A program made the position numbers and the translations under genes. The notes under the pieces were generated by a model. The model did no database searches, was not told the origin of the DNA, and saw nothing but the letters and a program-made list of their open reading frames with translations. Source: PLanc-01 sp035342095 (lineage in GTDB: Bacteria; Planctomycetota; Phycisphaerae; Sedimentisphaerales; Anaerobacaceae). From it: a stretch of DNA of 64,000 nucleotides. This document shows positions 10,543 to 18,598 of the stretch, piece by piece; the stretch's first letter is position 1; each line of letters begins with the position of its first letter. Location: contig DAOQWL010000023.1 of NCBI GenBank assembly GCA_035342095.1, positions 1 through 64,000 on the forward strand. The letters are read 5' to 3'.

Positions 10543-12074
10543 TCCCCCCTCAGACGCAGAATCCCGATACCGCCCCGGTCGCTCTGCGAATGACCGGTAT
10601 CTCGAAGCGTTTCGGTCCCGTCCAGGCGCTGAGCGACGTGCGCTTGACCGTCCGCGCGGGCACGGTGCACGCTCTGGTCGGCGAGAACGGCGCGGGCAAG
10701 TCCACGCTGATGAAGATCCTGGCCGGCGTGTACCAGCCGGACACGGGCGAGATCGAGATCCACGGCCAAAGACAGGTCCTCGCCAATCCCGCCCAGGCCA
10801 TCGAGGCAGGCGTCTCGATGATCTATCAGGAACTGGACCTCGCTGAGCACCTCACGGTCGCGGAGAACATCTATCTCGGCGCCGAGCCCAGGGGCCGCCT
10901 GCCGTTCGTGGTGAGCCACGGGCGAATGGCTGCCCAGGCGGCGGAACTCGCCCGACGATATGACTTCCAGATCCAGCCGAGCGCCAGAGTCGAGAGCCTC
11001 GCCACCGGCGACTGCCAGGTCGTCGAGATCCTCAAGGCGCTGCGCCACCGCGCGTCGATCCTGGTGATGGACGAGCCCACGTCTTCGCTGTCCGAGAGCG
11101 AGGCCAAGAGACTGTTCGAAGCCGTCCGACGTCTCCGCGGCCAAGGGTTGTCCATCATCTACATCTCGCACCGGCTCGAAGAGATCATCGACCTGGCGGA
11201 CGAGGTCAGCGTCCTCCGCGACGGGCGCCTCGTACACTCCGAGCCCGTCGCCGCGATGGACATCCCCAAGATCGTGCACCACATGGTGGGACGCGAACTG
11301 ACGGATTTCTTCCCGAGCCGCTCGGCCCGCGTCGGCGAGGTCCTCCTGCAGGTGGAAGGCCTGTCCTCCCAGGCCGGGATCGACAAGGTGGGCTTCGAGG
11401 TCCGTCGCGGCGAGATCGTCGGGATGGCGGGCCTGGTCGGAGCCGGAAGGACGGAGGTCGCTCGGGCTATCTTCGGCGTGGACGAGAAGACCGCCGGTCG
11501 CGTCGTCCTGGAGGGCCGGGAACTGGCGATCGCTTCGCCTGCCGACGCCATCGCCGAGGGGATCGCCCTGCTCACGGAGGACCGCAAGCGCACAGGCCTG
11601 TGCCTGGAGCTCGCGTGCAGTTGGAACATCACGTTGCCGAACTTCGAGCAGATCGGCTTCCGGCCGTTCATCAAGCCGGGCCAGGAGAATCGAATCGCCG
11701 ACGACGTGGGCTCGCGCATCGCGATCAAGTGGTCGTCGCCCCGCGCGCCGGCCAGCTCCCTTTCCGGCGGCAACCAGCAGAAGCTGCTCATCGCCCGCTG
11801 GCTGTTGGCCAACTCGAAAGTCATGATCTTCGACGAGCCCACGCGGGGCATCGACGTGGGCGCCAAGGCGGAGATCTACCTGCTGCTGAACCGGCTCGCC
11901 GAGGAAGGCAAGGCAATCCTGTTCATCTCCTCGGAGTTGCCCGAGCTGTTCGGCGTCGCCGACCGCATCCTCGTCATGCGCCGAGGGAGGCTCGTCGGCA
12001 ATCTCAAGACGAAGGACACGACGCCGGAGGAAGTGATGCACCTGGCGGCCGTGGAGGAAAAACGTGAAGGGTGA
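10539..12074 (+). CDS. Sugar ABC transporter ATP-binding protein (RbsA/XylG family, two NBDs)
   Basis: 511 residues with two fused nucleotide-binding domains. The first has Walker A GENGAGKST, Q-loop YQELDLAEHLTVAENI and Walker B LVMDEPTSSLSE. The second has the degenerate Walker A GLVGAGRTE, the signature LSGGNQQKLLIARWL and Walker B MIFDEPTRGIDVGAK, as is usual for carbohydrate-uptake (CUT2) ATPases. It is translationally coupled to the binding protein. The last residues (KREG and stop) are encoded in the GTGAAG-type repeat that begins here. Confidence 0.94.
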   Translation: MIPPQTQNPDTAPVALRMTGISKRFGPVQALSDVRLTVRAGTVHALVGENGAGKSTLMKILAGVYQPDTGEIEIHGQRQVLANPAQAIEAGVSMIYQELDLAEHLTVAENIYLGAEPRGRLPFVVSHGRMAAQAAELARRYDFQIQPSARVESLATGDCQVVEILKALRHRASILVMDEPTSSLSESEAKRLFEAVRRLRGQGLSIIYISHRLEEIIDLADEVSVLRDGRLVHSEPVAAMDIPKIVHHMVGRELTDFFPSRSARVGEVLLQVEGLSSQAGIDKVGFEVRRGEIVGMAGLVGAGRTEVARAIFGVDEKTAGRVVLEGRELAIASPADAIAEGIALLTEDRKRTGLCLELACSWNITLPNFEQIGFRPFIKPGQENRIADDVGSRIAIKWSSPRAPASSLSGGNQQKLLIARWLLANSKVMIFDEPTRGIDVGAKAEIYLLLNRLAEEGKAILFISSELPELFGVADRILVMRRGRLVGNLKTKDTTPEEVMHLAAVEEKREG

Positions 12075-12130
12075 AGTATGAAGCGTGAAGCGAAGGACGC
12101 GAATCCACGCTTCACGAGACCCGCTTCACG
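12062..12130. repeat. GTGAAG/CTTCAC palindromic repeat between ATPase and permease genes
   Basis: Tandem GTGAAG-type hexamers are followed by inverted CTTCAC units; the best stem is CGTGAAGCG (12084-12092) with CGCTTCACG (12108-12116). It contains the TGA stop of the ATPase gene and fills the 70-bp gap before the permease. A related inverted repeat lies at 61814-61846, also at a stop codon. It may stabilise or attenuate the operon mRNA (inference). Confidence 0.65.
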
Positions 12131-12144
12131 AGGTACAGGGAACT

Positions 12145-13101
12145 ATGAACCGATTCGTTCGACAACTGCTGCCCTTCGGCACGCTGATCCTGCTGATCGC
12201 GGCGCTCTCGGCCCTTGAGCCCGACGCGTTTCTGAAGGCGGAGAACTTCTTCAATGTCCTGAGCCGCTCGAGCGTCAACGGCATCATCGCGATGGGCATG
12301 ACCGCGGTCATCATCTCCGGCGGCATCGACCTGTCCGTCGGCTCCATGATGGCCATGTGCGGCATGGTCGCCGGCCTGATCATGAGCAAGAACGGTGCGA
12401 TCGTCCCCACCCCGGGGTTGATGTGGATCGGCACCGCCGCCGGCATTGGCACGGGTCTCGTCTGCGGCCTGCTCAACGGCGCCCTGATCACGAAGCTGAA
12501 CCTGCCGCCTTTCATTGTCACGCTCGGCACCATGAGCGCCTTTCGCGGCATCTCCTACGTCATGAACGACGGCATGATGTTCGACGTCCCCACGTACACC
12601 TTCCTGGGCCAGGCCAGCGTCGCTGGGGTTCCCGTCAATGTCCTGGTCTGCCTCGCGATTGTCCTACTGGCGTTCTTCATCCTGCGGTACATGCCGCTCG
12701 GCCGGTACACCTACGCCATCGGGTCGAACCGCCAGGCGGCCTACCATGCCGGCGTGAACGTCAATCGCAGCCTGCTTCTGATCTACACCCTCACGGGCGT
12801 ATTCATCGGCTTGGCCGCCATGATCGCGACCAGCCGAACGGTCTCCGCCCAACCGACCGCGGGCCAGAGCCTGGAACTCGACGTCATCGCGGCCGTCGTC
12901 ATCGGCGGCGCCAGCCTCTCCGGCGGCCGGGGCACCGTCGTCGGCACGGTCATCGGCACGCTGCTCATCAGCTTCCTGCGAAACGGCCTGACCCTGCTGG
13001 GCATCTCGACGAACATCCAGCTCGTCGTCATCGGCGCGATCATCATCGGCGCCGTCGCTCTCGACCAGATGGCCCGCGCCAAGGCGGTCGAGAGCCGATA
13101 A
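12145..13101 (+). CDS. Sugar ABC transporter permease (RbsC-like)
   Basis: 318 residues, inner-membrane channel of the CUT2 transporter. The start MNRFVRQLLPFGTLILLIAALSALEPDAF follows GTACAGGGAACT. There are eight to ten hydrophobic segments and the family motif MGMTAVIISGGIDLSVGSMMAM. Near the C-terminus is LDVIAAVVIGGASLSGGRGTVVGTVIGTLLI, which is typical of RbsC-type permeases. It is the third gene of the transporter operon. No sugar kinase or regulator adjoins, so the substrate stays open. Confidence 0.93.
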   Translation: MNRFVRQLLPFGTLILLIAALSALEPDAFLKAENFFNVLSRSSVNGIIAMGMTAVIISGGIDLSVGSMMAMCGMVAGLIMSKNGAIVPTPGLMWIGTAAGIGTGLVCGLLNGALITKLNLPPFIVTLGTMSAFRGISYVMNDGMMFDVPTYTFLGQASVAGVPVNVLVCLAIVLLAFFILRYMPLGRYTYAIGSNRQAAYHAGVNVNRSLLLIYTLTGVFIGLAAMIATSRTVSAQPTAGQSLELDVIAAVVIGGASLSGGRGTVVGTVIGTLLISFLRNGLTLLGISTNIQLVVIGAIIIGAVALDQMARAKAVESR

Positions 13102-13304
13102 GCCGGACTGCTCGTCGTGTGCTCGCGGAAGTCGGAAGTTTGTCCCGAAACTCGCGAGACAGGTACATTCCTCATGCCCGAGCAAGATAACGCCTCACGG
13201 CGTCACTACAAGCGGGCCCGCCCGACTTGAGAGGCCCCCTTTCTCCGTCCGGAAAAGGTGATCCTCGTCTTCACGTGACGGCTGCCTGACAGGCACCACG
13301 CGAC

Positions 13305-13916
13305 TCACTTGAGTTCGGTCAGGTAGATGCCCCGGAAGCGGTGCTGGCCGCCGCCGGGAACCTCGGCTTGCAGCGAGATGTATCCTTCCGCAGGCCCGGC
13401 GAGGCCGTCCGCTTCCCAGGCCGGGGTGTCGTTGATGACGAGGGCGGCCTTCGTCCCGCGGACGGTCAGCTTGAACCGGTTCCACTGGCCTGCCTGGATC
13501 AAGCCTTTGCTCCGGGCCTCCGGCAGGTCGTTCACGTTGCCCTCCTGGCCTTGCAGGAGATTCGCCTGATACCGCTCGGGCCAAGGCCTACCCTCAGGCA
13601 CGGCGTCGTAGCGGAAGTAGACGCCGCTGTCCCACTTGCTGTCCCGCAACGGCTTCCACTCGAACTCCAGGACGAAATCGCCATACTTCTTCTCGGTCTG
13701 GACCAGGCCGTTGCCTGCTACGATCAGCAGGTCTCCGTTGTCTACGGTCGCCTCGCAGTTGAGGACGGTCCAGCCGGCAAGGGTCTTGCCGTCGAACAGG
13801 GACACGCGGCGGCCGGCGCCGCATTCCGCGGCCTTCTTGCACGGACAGGTGGTGCAGGAGGTGGTCACGAGCGCCAAGGCAACGACGAGGGTGCAGAACA
13901 CACGGCATGTCTTCAT
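13305..13916 (-). CDS. DUF1080 (3-keto-disaccharide hydrolase family) lipoprotein
   Basis: 203 residues. ATG 13916 begins a lipoprotein signal (MKTCRVFCTLVVALALVTTSC, with the lipobox Cys at about 21) followed by a Cys/Lys-rich linker. The mature domain (about 40-203) has the hallmark VSLFDGKTLAGWT start, WDSGVYFR, the QANLLQGQEGNVNDLP segment and AEGYISLQAEVPGGGQHRFRGIYLTEL, all characteristic of the concanavalin-like DUF1080 fold that is very expanded in planctomycetes. Family members include 3-keto-glycoside hydrolases; the substrate here is not known. It stands alone, convergent with the ABC operon. Confidence 0.88.
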   Translation of the reverse strand: MKTCRVFCTLVVALALVTTSCTTCPCKKAAECGAGRRVSLFDGKTLAGWTVLNCEATVDNGDLLIVAGNGLVQTEKKYGDFVLEFEWKPLRDSKWDSGVYFRYDAVPEGRPWPERYQANLLQGQEGNVNDLPEARSKGLIQAGQWNRFKLTVRGTKAALVINDTPAWEADGLAGPAEGYISLQAEVPGGGQHRFRGIYLTELK

Positions 13917-14115
13917 AGATTCTCTCACAGCGACTCCGATCATCGACACAGTCCAGCCCGCATCGCCAACGACCAGCGATGAGCCGGACGTCAGGGTAGT
14001 CGCCGACTGTCGGCAAGTCAATAGGCCGATTCAAAGGTCGCTCCAACCCGGGGCAGCCTTTTGGAGACCGCAAGACAGAACACAGGACAGGGTTGCGGGC
14101 GGCGCGACGACCCAG

Positions 14116-14121
14116 TATAAT
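14116..14121 (+). promoter_or_regulatory. Candidate -10 box (TATAAT) of the Na/Pi cotransporter gene
   Basis: TATAAT lies about 80 nt upstream of the chosen start at 14204, so this gene would have an ordinary leader. No strong -35 was seen. Confidence 0.4.
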
Positions 14122-14203
14122 CCCCCTCCGGTTGCGCATCGCAGGCCATGCGGAGCGGCCCGAATCGCGTGCTCATTCTTATATCGCAGTAGTGAGAGCC
14201 AGG

Positions 14204-15904
14204 ATGATCCGTACCATGATTCTCGGGGTGATCGGGGGCTTGGGGCTTTTCCTCTTTGGAATGCTCCTGATGTCGGACGGTTTGAAGAAGGTCGCCGGCC
14301 ACAAGCTCAAGGTCGTCCTGGAAACGATGACGAAGAACACCTACGTGGGCTTCGTCGTCGGCGCATTGGTGACGGCCTTCATCCAGTCCAGCTCGGCTAC
14401 GACCGTTATTGTTATCGGACTGGTCAACGCCGGACTGCTCACCCTCAAACAATCCATCGGCGTCATTATCGGCAGCAACGTGGGCACCACCGCAACCGCC
14501 TGGCTGGTCTCCATCGCGGGTTTCGGACTGAACATCGAGACCTATGCCTTGCCGGCCATCGGCCTGGGATTCGTGCTCCAATTGGGCGGGCGGTCGAGGA
14601 CGATGAAGAGCGTGGGCACCATCGTCCTTGGCTTTGGCCTGCTCTTTCTCGGCATCGAGTACCTCAAGGAGGCGTTTGGCCCGCTGGAGCAGAGCGAGGG
14701 GGTCAAACAGATCTTCGTCACCTATGGCAGCAGGCCCATGTTCGCCATCCTGGTCGGGTGGGGTATGACCATGCTGGTGCAGAGCAGCTCGGCGGCCATC
14801 GCCATCGTACAGTTGCTCGCGATGGGCGGGGCGTTTGGGGACAACTGGCATATCGCACTGGACATGGCGATCCCCTTCGTGATGGGCGCGAACATCGGCA
14901 CGACGATTACGGCGCAGCTTGCGGCCCTCCAGGCCAGTCGCACGGCCCGTCGGACGGCGTGGGCACACTCGATGTTCAATATCCTTGGCACGGTGATTGC
15001 ATATCCCTGTGTTCGCTTGGGCTGGTACGGCGTCCTGGTGGACTTCCTGACCCCTTGGGAACTGTCGGAAGGCACGATTGCCGCGAGCATCGCGATCGCC
15101 CACACGACGTTCAATGTGGTGAACTCGATCATCTTCCTGCCGCTGGCGGGCGTATTGGAGAGAACCGTGCTCAAGCTGGTTCCCGTCCGCTCATCCGAAG
15201 CGGGCGCCCAGGGTGTGGTCCTCGAACGCCATCTGCTCAGCACGCCGGAGATCGCTCTGGAGCAGGCCCGACGAGAGATCGTGCGAATGGCCAGGACCGC
15301 CAAGATGGGATTCGTCGATGCGATGGACGGCCTGCTGGGCGACGACAAGAGAAAGCTGGAATCCGCCCAGGTCGCCGAGGACTTCACCGACACGCAGCAG
15401 TACGAGATCACAACCTATCTGACGGAGTTGTCCCGCAAGCAGCTCTCGGAGGAGGTCTCCAGCAGCCTGCCTGTCTTGCTGCACACGGTCAACGATCTGG
15501 AGCGCATCGGCGATCACGCGGTCAACGTGGTGGAGATCGCGATCCGCAAGATCGAGCAGAAGCTCACCTTCACCGATTCGGCGCTGGTCGAGATGAACGA
15601 GCTGCGCAAAGAGGTTGAGAGCATGTTCGATCGCGTCATCGAGGCCCTCGACAAGGACGACGCTGCAGTGGCGAGGCTGGCCTTGCCCAATGAACGGAAT
15701 CTCAATCGCATGCAGGTCGAGTTGCGGCGAAACCACGTCCAGCGGATGCGAGACGGGCAGTGCACGCCGGAGGCCGGATTGATCTTCATCGATCTCGTGG
15801 ACAACGTCGAAAAAACCGGCGACCACCTCACGAACATCGCCCAGGCCGTCATCGGCGGCCTCCAGTGGGACGGCATCGAACTCAAGATCACAGCGCCCAG
15901 GTAA
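14204..15904 (+). CDS. Na/Pi cotransporter family protein with C-terminal PhoU-like domain
   Basis: 566 residues. The N-terminal membrane domain (about 1-320) carries the duplicated QSSSA motif of Na/Pi cotransporters: AFIQSSSATTVIVIGLVNAG and MLVQSSSAAIAIVQLLAMGG, and the NVGTT/NIGTT repeats. The C-terminal part (about 350-560) is a helical PhoU-like domain, NDLERIGDHAVNVVEIAIRKIE and DLVDNVEKTGDHLTNIAQ, whose two E/D-x-x-GDH motifs are typical metal-binding sites. Likely role: sodium-coupled phosphate uptake with built-in regulation. I start at MIRTMILGVIGGLGLFLFGM, where the first membrane helix begins; an upstream ATG at 14093 would add an unlikely Arg-rich stretch. Confidence 0.92.
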   Translation: MIRTMILGVIGGLGLFLFGMLLMSDGLKKVAGHKLKVVLETMTKNTYVGFVVGALVTAFIQSSSATTVIVIGLVNAGLLTLKQSIGVIIGSNVGTTATAWLVSIAGFGLNIETYALPAIGLGFVLQLGGRSRTMKSVGTIVLGFGLLFLGIEYLKEAFGPLEQSEGVKQIFVTYGSRPMFAILVGWGMTMLVQSSSAAIAIVQLLAMGGAFGDNWHIALDMAIPFVMGANIGTTITAQLAALQASRTARRTAWAHSMFNILGTVIAYPCVRLGWYGVLVDFLTPWELSEGTIAASIAIAHTTFNVVNSIIFLPLAGVLERTVLKLVPVRSSEAGAQGVVLERHLLSTPEIALEQARREIVRMARTAKMGFVDAMDGLLGDDKRKLESAQVAEDFTDTQQYEITTYLTELSRKQLSEEVSSSLPVLLHTVNDLERIGDHAVNVVEIAIRKIEQKLTFTDSALVEMNELRKEVESMFDRVIEALDKDDAAVARLALPNERNLNRMQVELRRNHVQRMRDGQCTPEAGLIFIDLVDNVEKTGDHLTNIAQAVIGGLQWDGIELKITAPR

Positions 15905-16037
15905 TATGCAGGTCGCGTCGATCCGGCATCGCCGCAGGCAATAAGTCAGGGCGGTCCCGCGTCTTTCCGTACGCTGTCTGAGTGGCCGAGAAAGTGCAAC
16001 CCTGCCGCGGTTCCGCTGCGGCAACCGGAGACCCGCC

Positions 16038-18575
16038 ATGAGCAAGTCGTTCGTCCCCTTCATCGTCGGCCTTCTCCCCCTGGTGGGAGCAGGCATCAGC
16101 GGTTGTGATTCCACGAGCGGTCCCGATTCCCAGGCGGCATCGGCAAGACCAGAGGGTGCATGCCGCCGGATCGAGCTGTTGCGAGACGCCTGGGGCGTGC
16201 CGCACGTCTTCGCAGATACCGATGCCGGTGCGATGTATGGCCTCGGCTATGCCACAGCACAAGACCGGGCCTTTCAGATGTACTACAACCTGCGGATCAT
16301 CCAGGGCCGACTGGCCGAGCTGGTCGGCGATGTCAAGGTGGGGGTCACCCGCCAGCAGCCGGAGGGCCGCAATTCCGCGTTGCGCAACGACATCGCGATG
16401 CGGACCATTGGCTATTGGCAGGCGGCCCAGGAGACCGCGAACAAGCTCGACCCGGAGGCCCGCAGCCTCCTCGAAGCGTACAGTCAGGGCATCAACGATT
16501 GCCTTACGACCGATCCGAACGGCCGGGGCCATCTGTTCGAGAAGTACGGCCTGGAGCCCGAGTCGTGGACACCTGCGGCATGCATCGCCTCCTGGTGGCG
16601 ACTGGGTCTATTCTTCTCCGGCGACGGCCTGCGGGAACTGATCCCCTATTACGAGATCGAAGACGGCGCCAGGACGGTGCGGCGATTTGCGGCGACGGAT
16701 AGCGCCGGGGCCACGGAGGGCCTCCGTATTCGTGACGAGGCGTCCGTGATCCAGCGCAGCGACGTGAGCGACGCTTGGTTGCAGGAGGTGATGGCCTACG
16801 CAACGGAACACAACCTGGTGCGGAAGGTGGACGTGCCGGCTGCCGAAAGTCGGCCCGGGCCCCGATTCAGTCATGCCTGGGTCGTGGGCGGCAAGAGAAC
16901 CACGACCGGCTCGGCCGTACTCGTCAGCGACCCGCAAACCCCGGTCCGCAATCCCTCGCTGTTCTACGAGCATCACATCACTGGCAAGACCTTCAACGCC
17001 CGCGGCATCGGAGTGGCCGGTTGCCCCAGCTTCCTGATCGGCTTCACGCCGAACGTCGCCTGGGGCCTGACCGCCCTCGGCGCCGACCAGGCGGACCTGT
17101 TCCTGCTCAAGACCGACCCGAACCATCCGAACCAGTATCTCCTCGACGGCTCCTGGCGCGACATGGAGGTCCGCACCGAGACGATCCAGGTCAAGAACGG
17201 GACACCGCGCACGCTCACGTTCCGCGGGACGCGGTTCGGCCCGGTCGTGACCGCCATCGCAATGGGTGTCCGTCGAGGCGACGAGGTCGCCCTCAAGCGG
17301 ATTCCGATCTGCGAGCCCGATCGCGACACGTTCCGCGCCGTCCTCGACATGGTCCGATCGCGGGACATATACGAGTTCCAGCGGGCCCTCGGCGGCTGGA
17401 GCTTCCCCAGCGCCAACTGTGTCTTCGGAGATCGCAAGGGCAATATCGGCTTCAAGACAATCCTCAGCCTGCCCGTTCGCTCGGCCCATTCGCTGCTGGA
17501 CGACCGGGCCGCCCACGAGGGTTGGGACAGCGACAACGACTGGCAGGGCATCGTGCCCCACGAGCTGCTGCCCCAGGTGATCAACCCCGAGCAGGGCTGG
17601 CTCGTCAGCGCCAACCACCGTCCGATCGCGTCGTTCTACCCGCTCTCGCTCGGCATCTCCACCGGCAGCGGCGGCGACACCGACCGCTCCTGGCGACTCA
17701 AGGAACGCATGTGGGCGATGACGAGCGGCTCGGAAAAAGGCAAATCGGGCCTATATTCTTCAACGAAATCCCAAAGTTGGCCCGATCTGCCTTCTTCCGA
17801 GCCCTCGTTCACGCCGGAAGACGTGCTCGACATCCACTACGACACCGTCGCTCCGATCAAACGGGACCTCATCCGTCTCGGCTACCATCTCCGCGACGTA
17901 CAGAAATACCCGCTGGACGAGGACACATTGCTCGCGCTCGACTACCTCGAAGATTGGCGAGCCGCCGGCTGCAAGTCGGACATGTCCATCCAGGGCACCG
18001 AGATCGTGAACCTGATGCCCATGGCGTTCCGGCAGAACTTCGCGGCCGCCGTCACCTACGGCGGCGGGCTCTCCGGCCTGTGCACCATGCTCCAGACCAT
18101 CGACCAGCGGATCGCAGCAGACCCCAACGCAGCGCTGACCGGCGAAGAAGCCGACTACGTCAACCTCATCGTCCGCGCCGCCTGGCGGTACGGCAAGGCC
18201 CGTTTCGGCGACGACGCGACCCGCTGGCACGAACGAGGCCAACAGGCCTTGCTCGAAACGACGCTGCCCTATATGTCCACCCTGGACGGTTTCGGCTCGC
18301 TCGACGAAGACAGGGACATCACGATGCCGGCGCTGCGCTGCACCGACGGCGGGACGATCCTCTCGCAGCAGGCGCAGTCGTACACGCAATACGTCCGGCT
18401 CGACGACGCGGACAAATCGATGAGCATCCTGCCCATCGGCCAGTCGGAGCACCCGGAAAGCCCCTATCGACTCTCCACCTGCGACCTGTGGGGACAAGGC
18501 AAGCTCCACCCAGCCCCCCTCTCCCGAAGAGCCGTTCAAGACATCGCAGCGTCTCGAACCATTCTGAAGCCGTAG
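16038..18575 (+). CDS. Penicillin acylase family lipoprotein (Ntn-hydrolase) with in-frame repeat insert
   Basis: 845 residues. MSKSFVPFIVGLLPLVGAGISGC is a lipoprotein signal (Cys 23). The alpha-chain region has ELLRDAWGVPHVFADTDAGAMYGLGYATAQDRAFQM. The autoproteolytic nucleophile is probably Ser278 in RFSHAWVVGGKRTTTG, followed by the beta-chain motifs FYEHHITGKTFNARGIGVAGCPSFLIGFTPNVAWGLTA (residues about 305-345). The family hydrolyses amide bonds of penicillins, acyl-homoserine lactones or related amides; the substrate is unknown here. Residues about 564-589 (SEKGKSGLYSSTKSQSWPDLPSSEP) are a palindromic insert directly before the FTPEDVLDIHYDTV segment. A DUF-free spacing of 23 bp separates it from the sulfatase gene. 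Confidence 0.9.
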   Translation: MSKSFVPFIVGLLPLVGAGISGCDSTSGPDSQAASARPEGACRRIELLRDAWGVPHVFADTDAGAMYGLGYATAQDRAFQMYYNLRIIQGRLAELVGDVKVGVTRQQPEGRNSALRNDIAMRTIGYWQAAQETANKLDPEARSLLEAYSQGINDCLTTDPNGRGHLFEKYGLEPESWTPAACIASWWRLGLFFSGDGLRELIPYYEIEDGARTVRRFAATDSAGATEGLRIRDEASVIQRSDVSDAWLQEVMAYATEHNLVRKVDVPAAESRPGPRFSHAWVVGGKRTTTGSAVLVSDPQTPVRNPSLFYEHHITGKTFNARGIGVAGCPSFLIGFTPNVAWGLTALGADQADLFLLKTDPNHPNQYLLDGSWRDMEVRTETIQVKNGTPRTLTFRGTRFGPVVTAIAMGVRRGDEVALKRIPICEPDRDTFRAVLDMVRSRDIYEFQRALGGWSFPSANCVFGDRKGNIGFKTILSLPVRSAHSLLDDRAAHEGWDSDNDWQGIVPHELLPQVINPEQGWLVSANHRPIASFYPLSLGISTGSGGDTDRSWRLKERMWAMTSGSEKGKSGLYSSTKSQSWPDLPSSEPSFTPEDVLDIHYDTVAPIKRDLIRLGYHLRDVQKYPLDEDTLLALDYLEDWRAAGCKSDMSIQGTEIVNLMPMAFRQNFAAAVTYGGGLSGLCTMLQTIDQRIAADPNAALTGEEADYVNLIVRAAWRYGKARFGDDATRWHERGQQALLETTLPYMSTLDGFGSLDEDRDITMPALRCTDGGTILSQQAQSYTQYVRLDDADKSMSILPIGQSEHPESPYRLSTCDLWGQGKLHPAPLSRRAVQDIAASRTILKP
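17728..17804 (+). repeat. In-frame palindromic element, copy 3 (short derivative, inside the acylase gene)
   Basis: 77 bp. Terminal arms 17728-17752 and 17780-17804 pair at 23 of 25 positions and share the GGAAAAAGGCAxATCGGGCC core of copies 1 and 2. Only the left half of hairpin B (ATTCTTCAACGAAAT) remains between them; hairpin A and the right half of B are missing, so this is an internal deletion derivative. Relative to the host gene it has the same orientation and frame as the other copies: EKGKSGLYSSTK. Confidence 0.92.
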
Positions 18576-18598
18576 AGAGATGGCACGTAGGAGAGACA

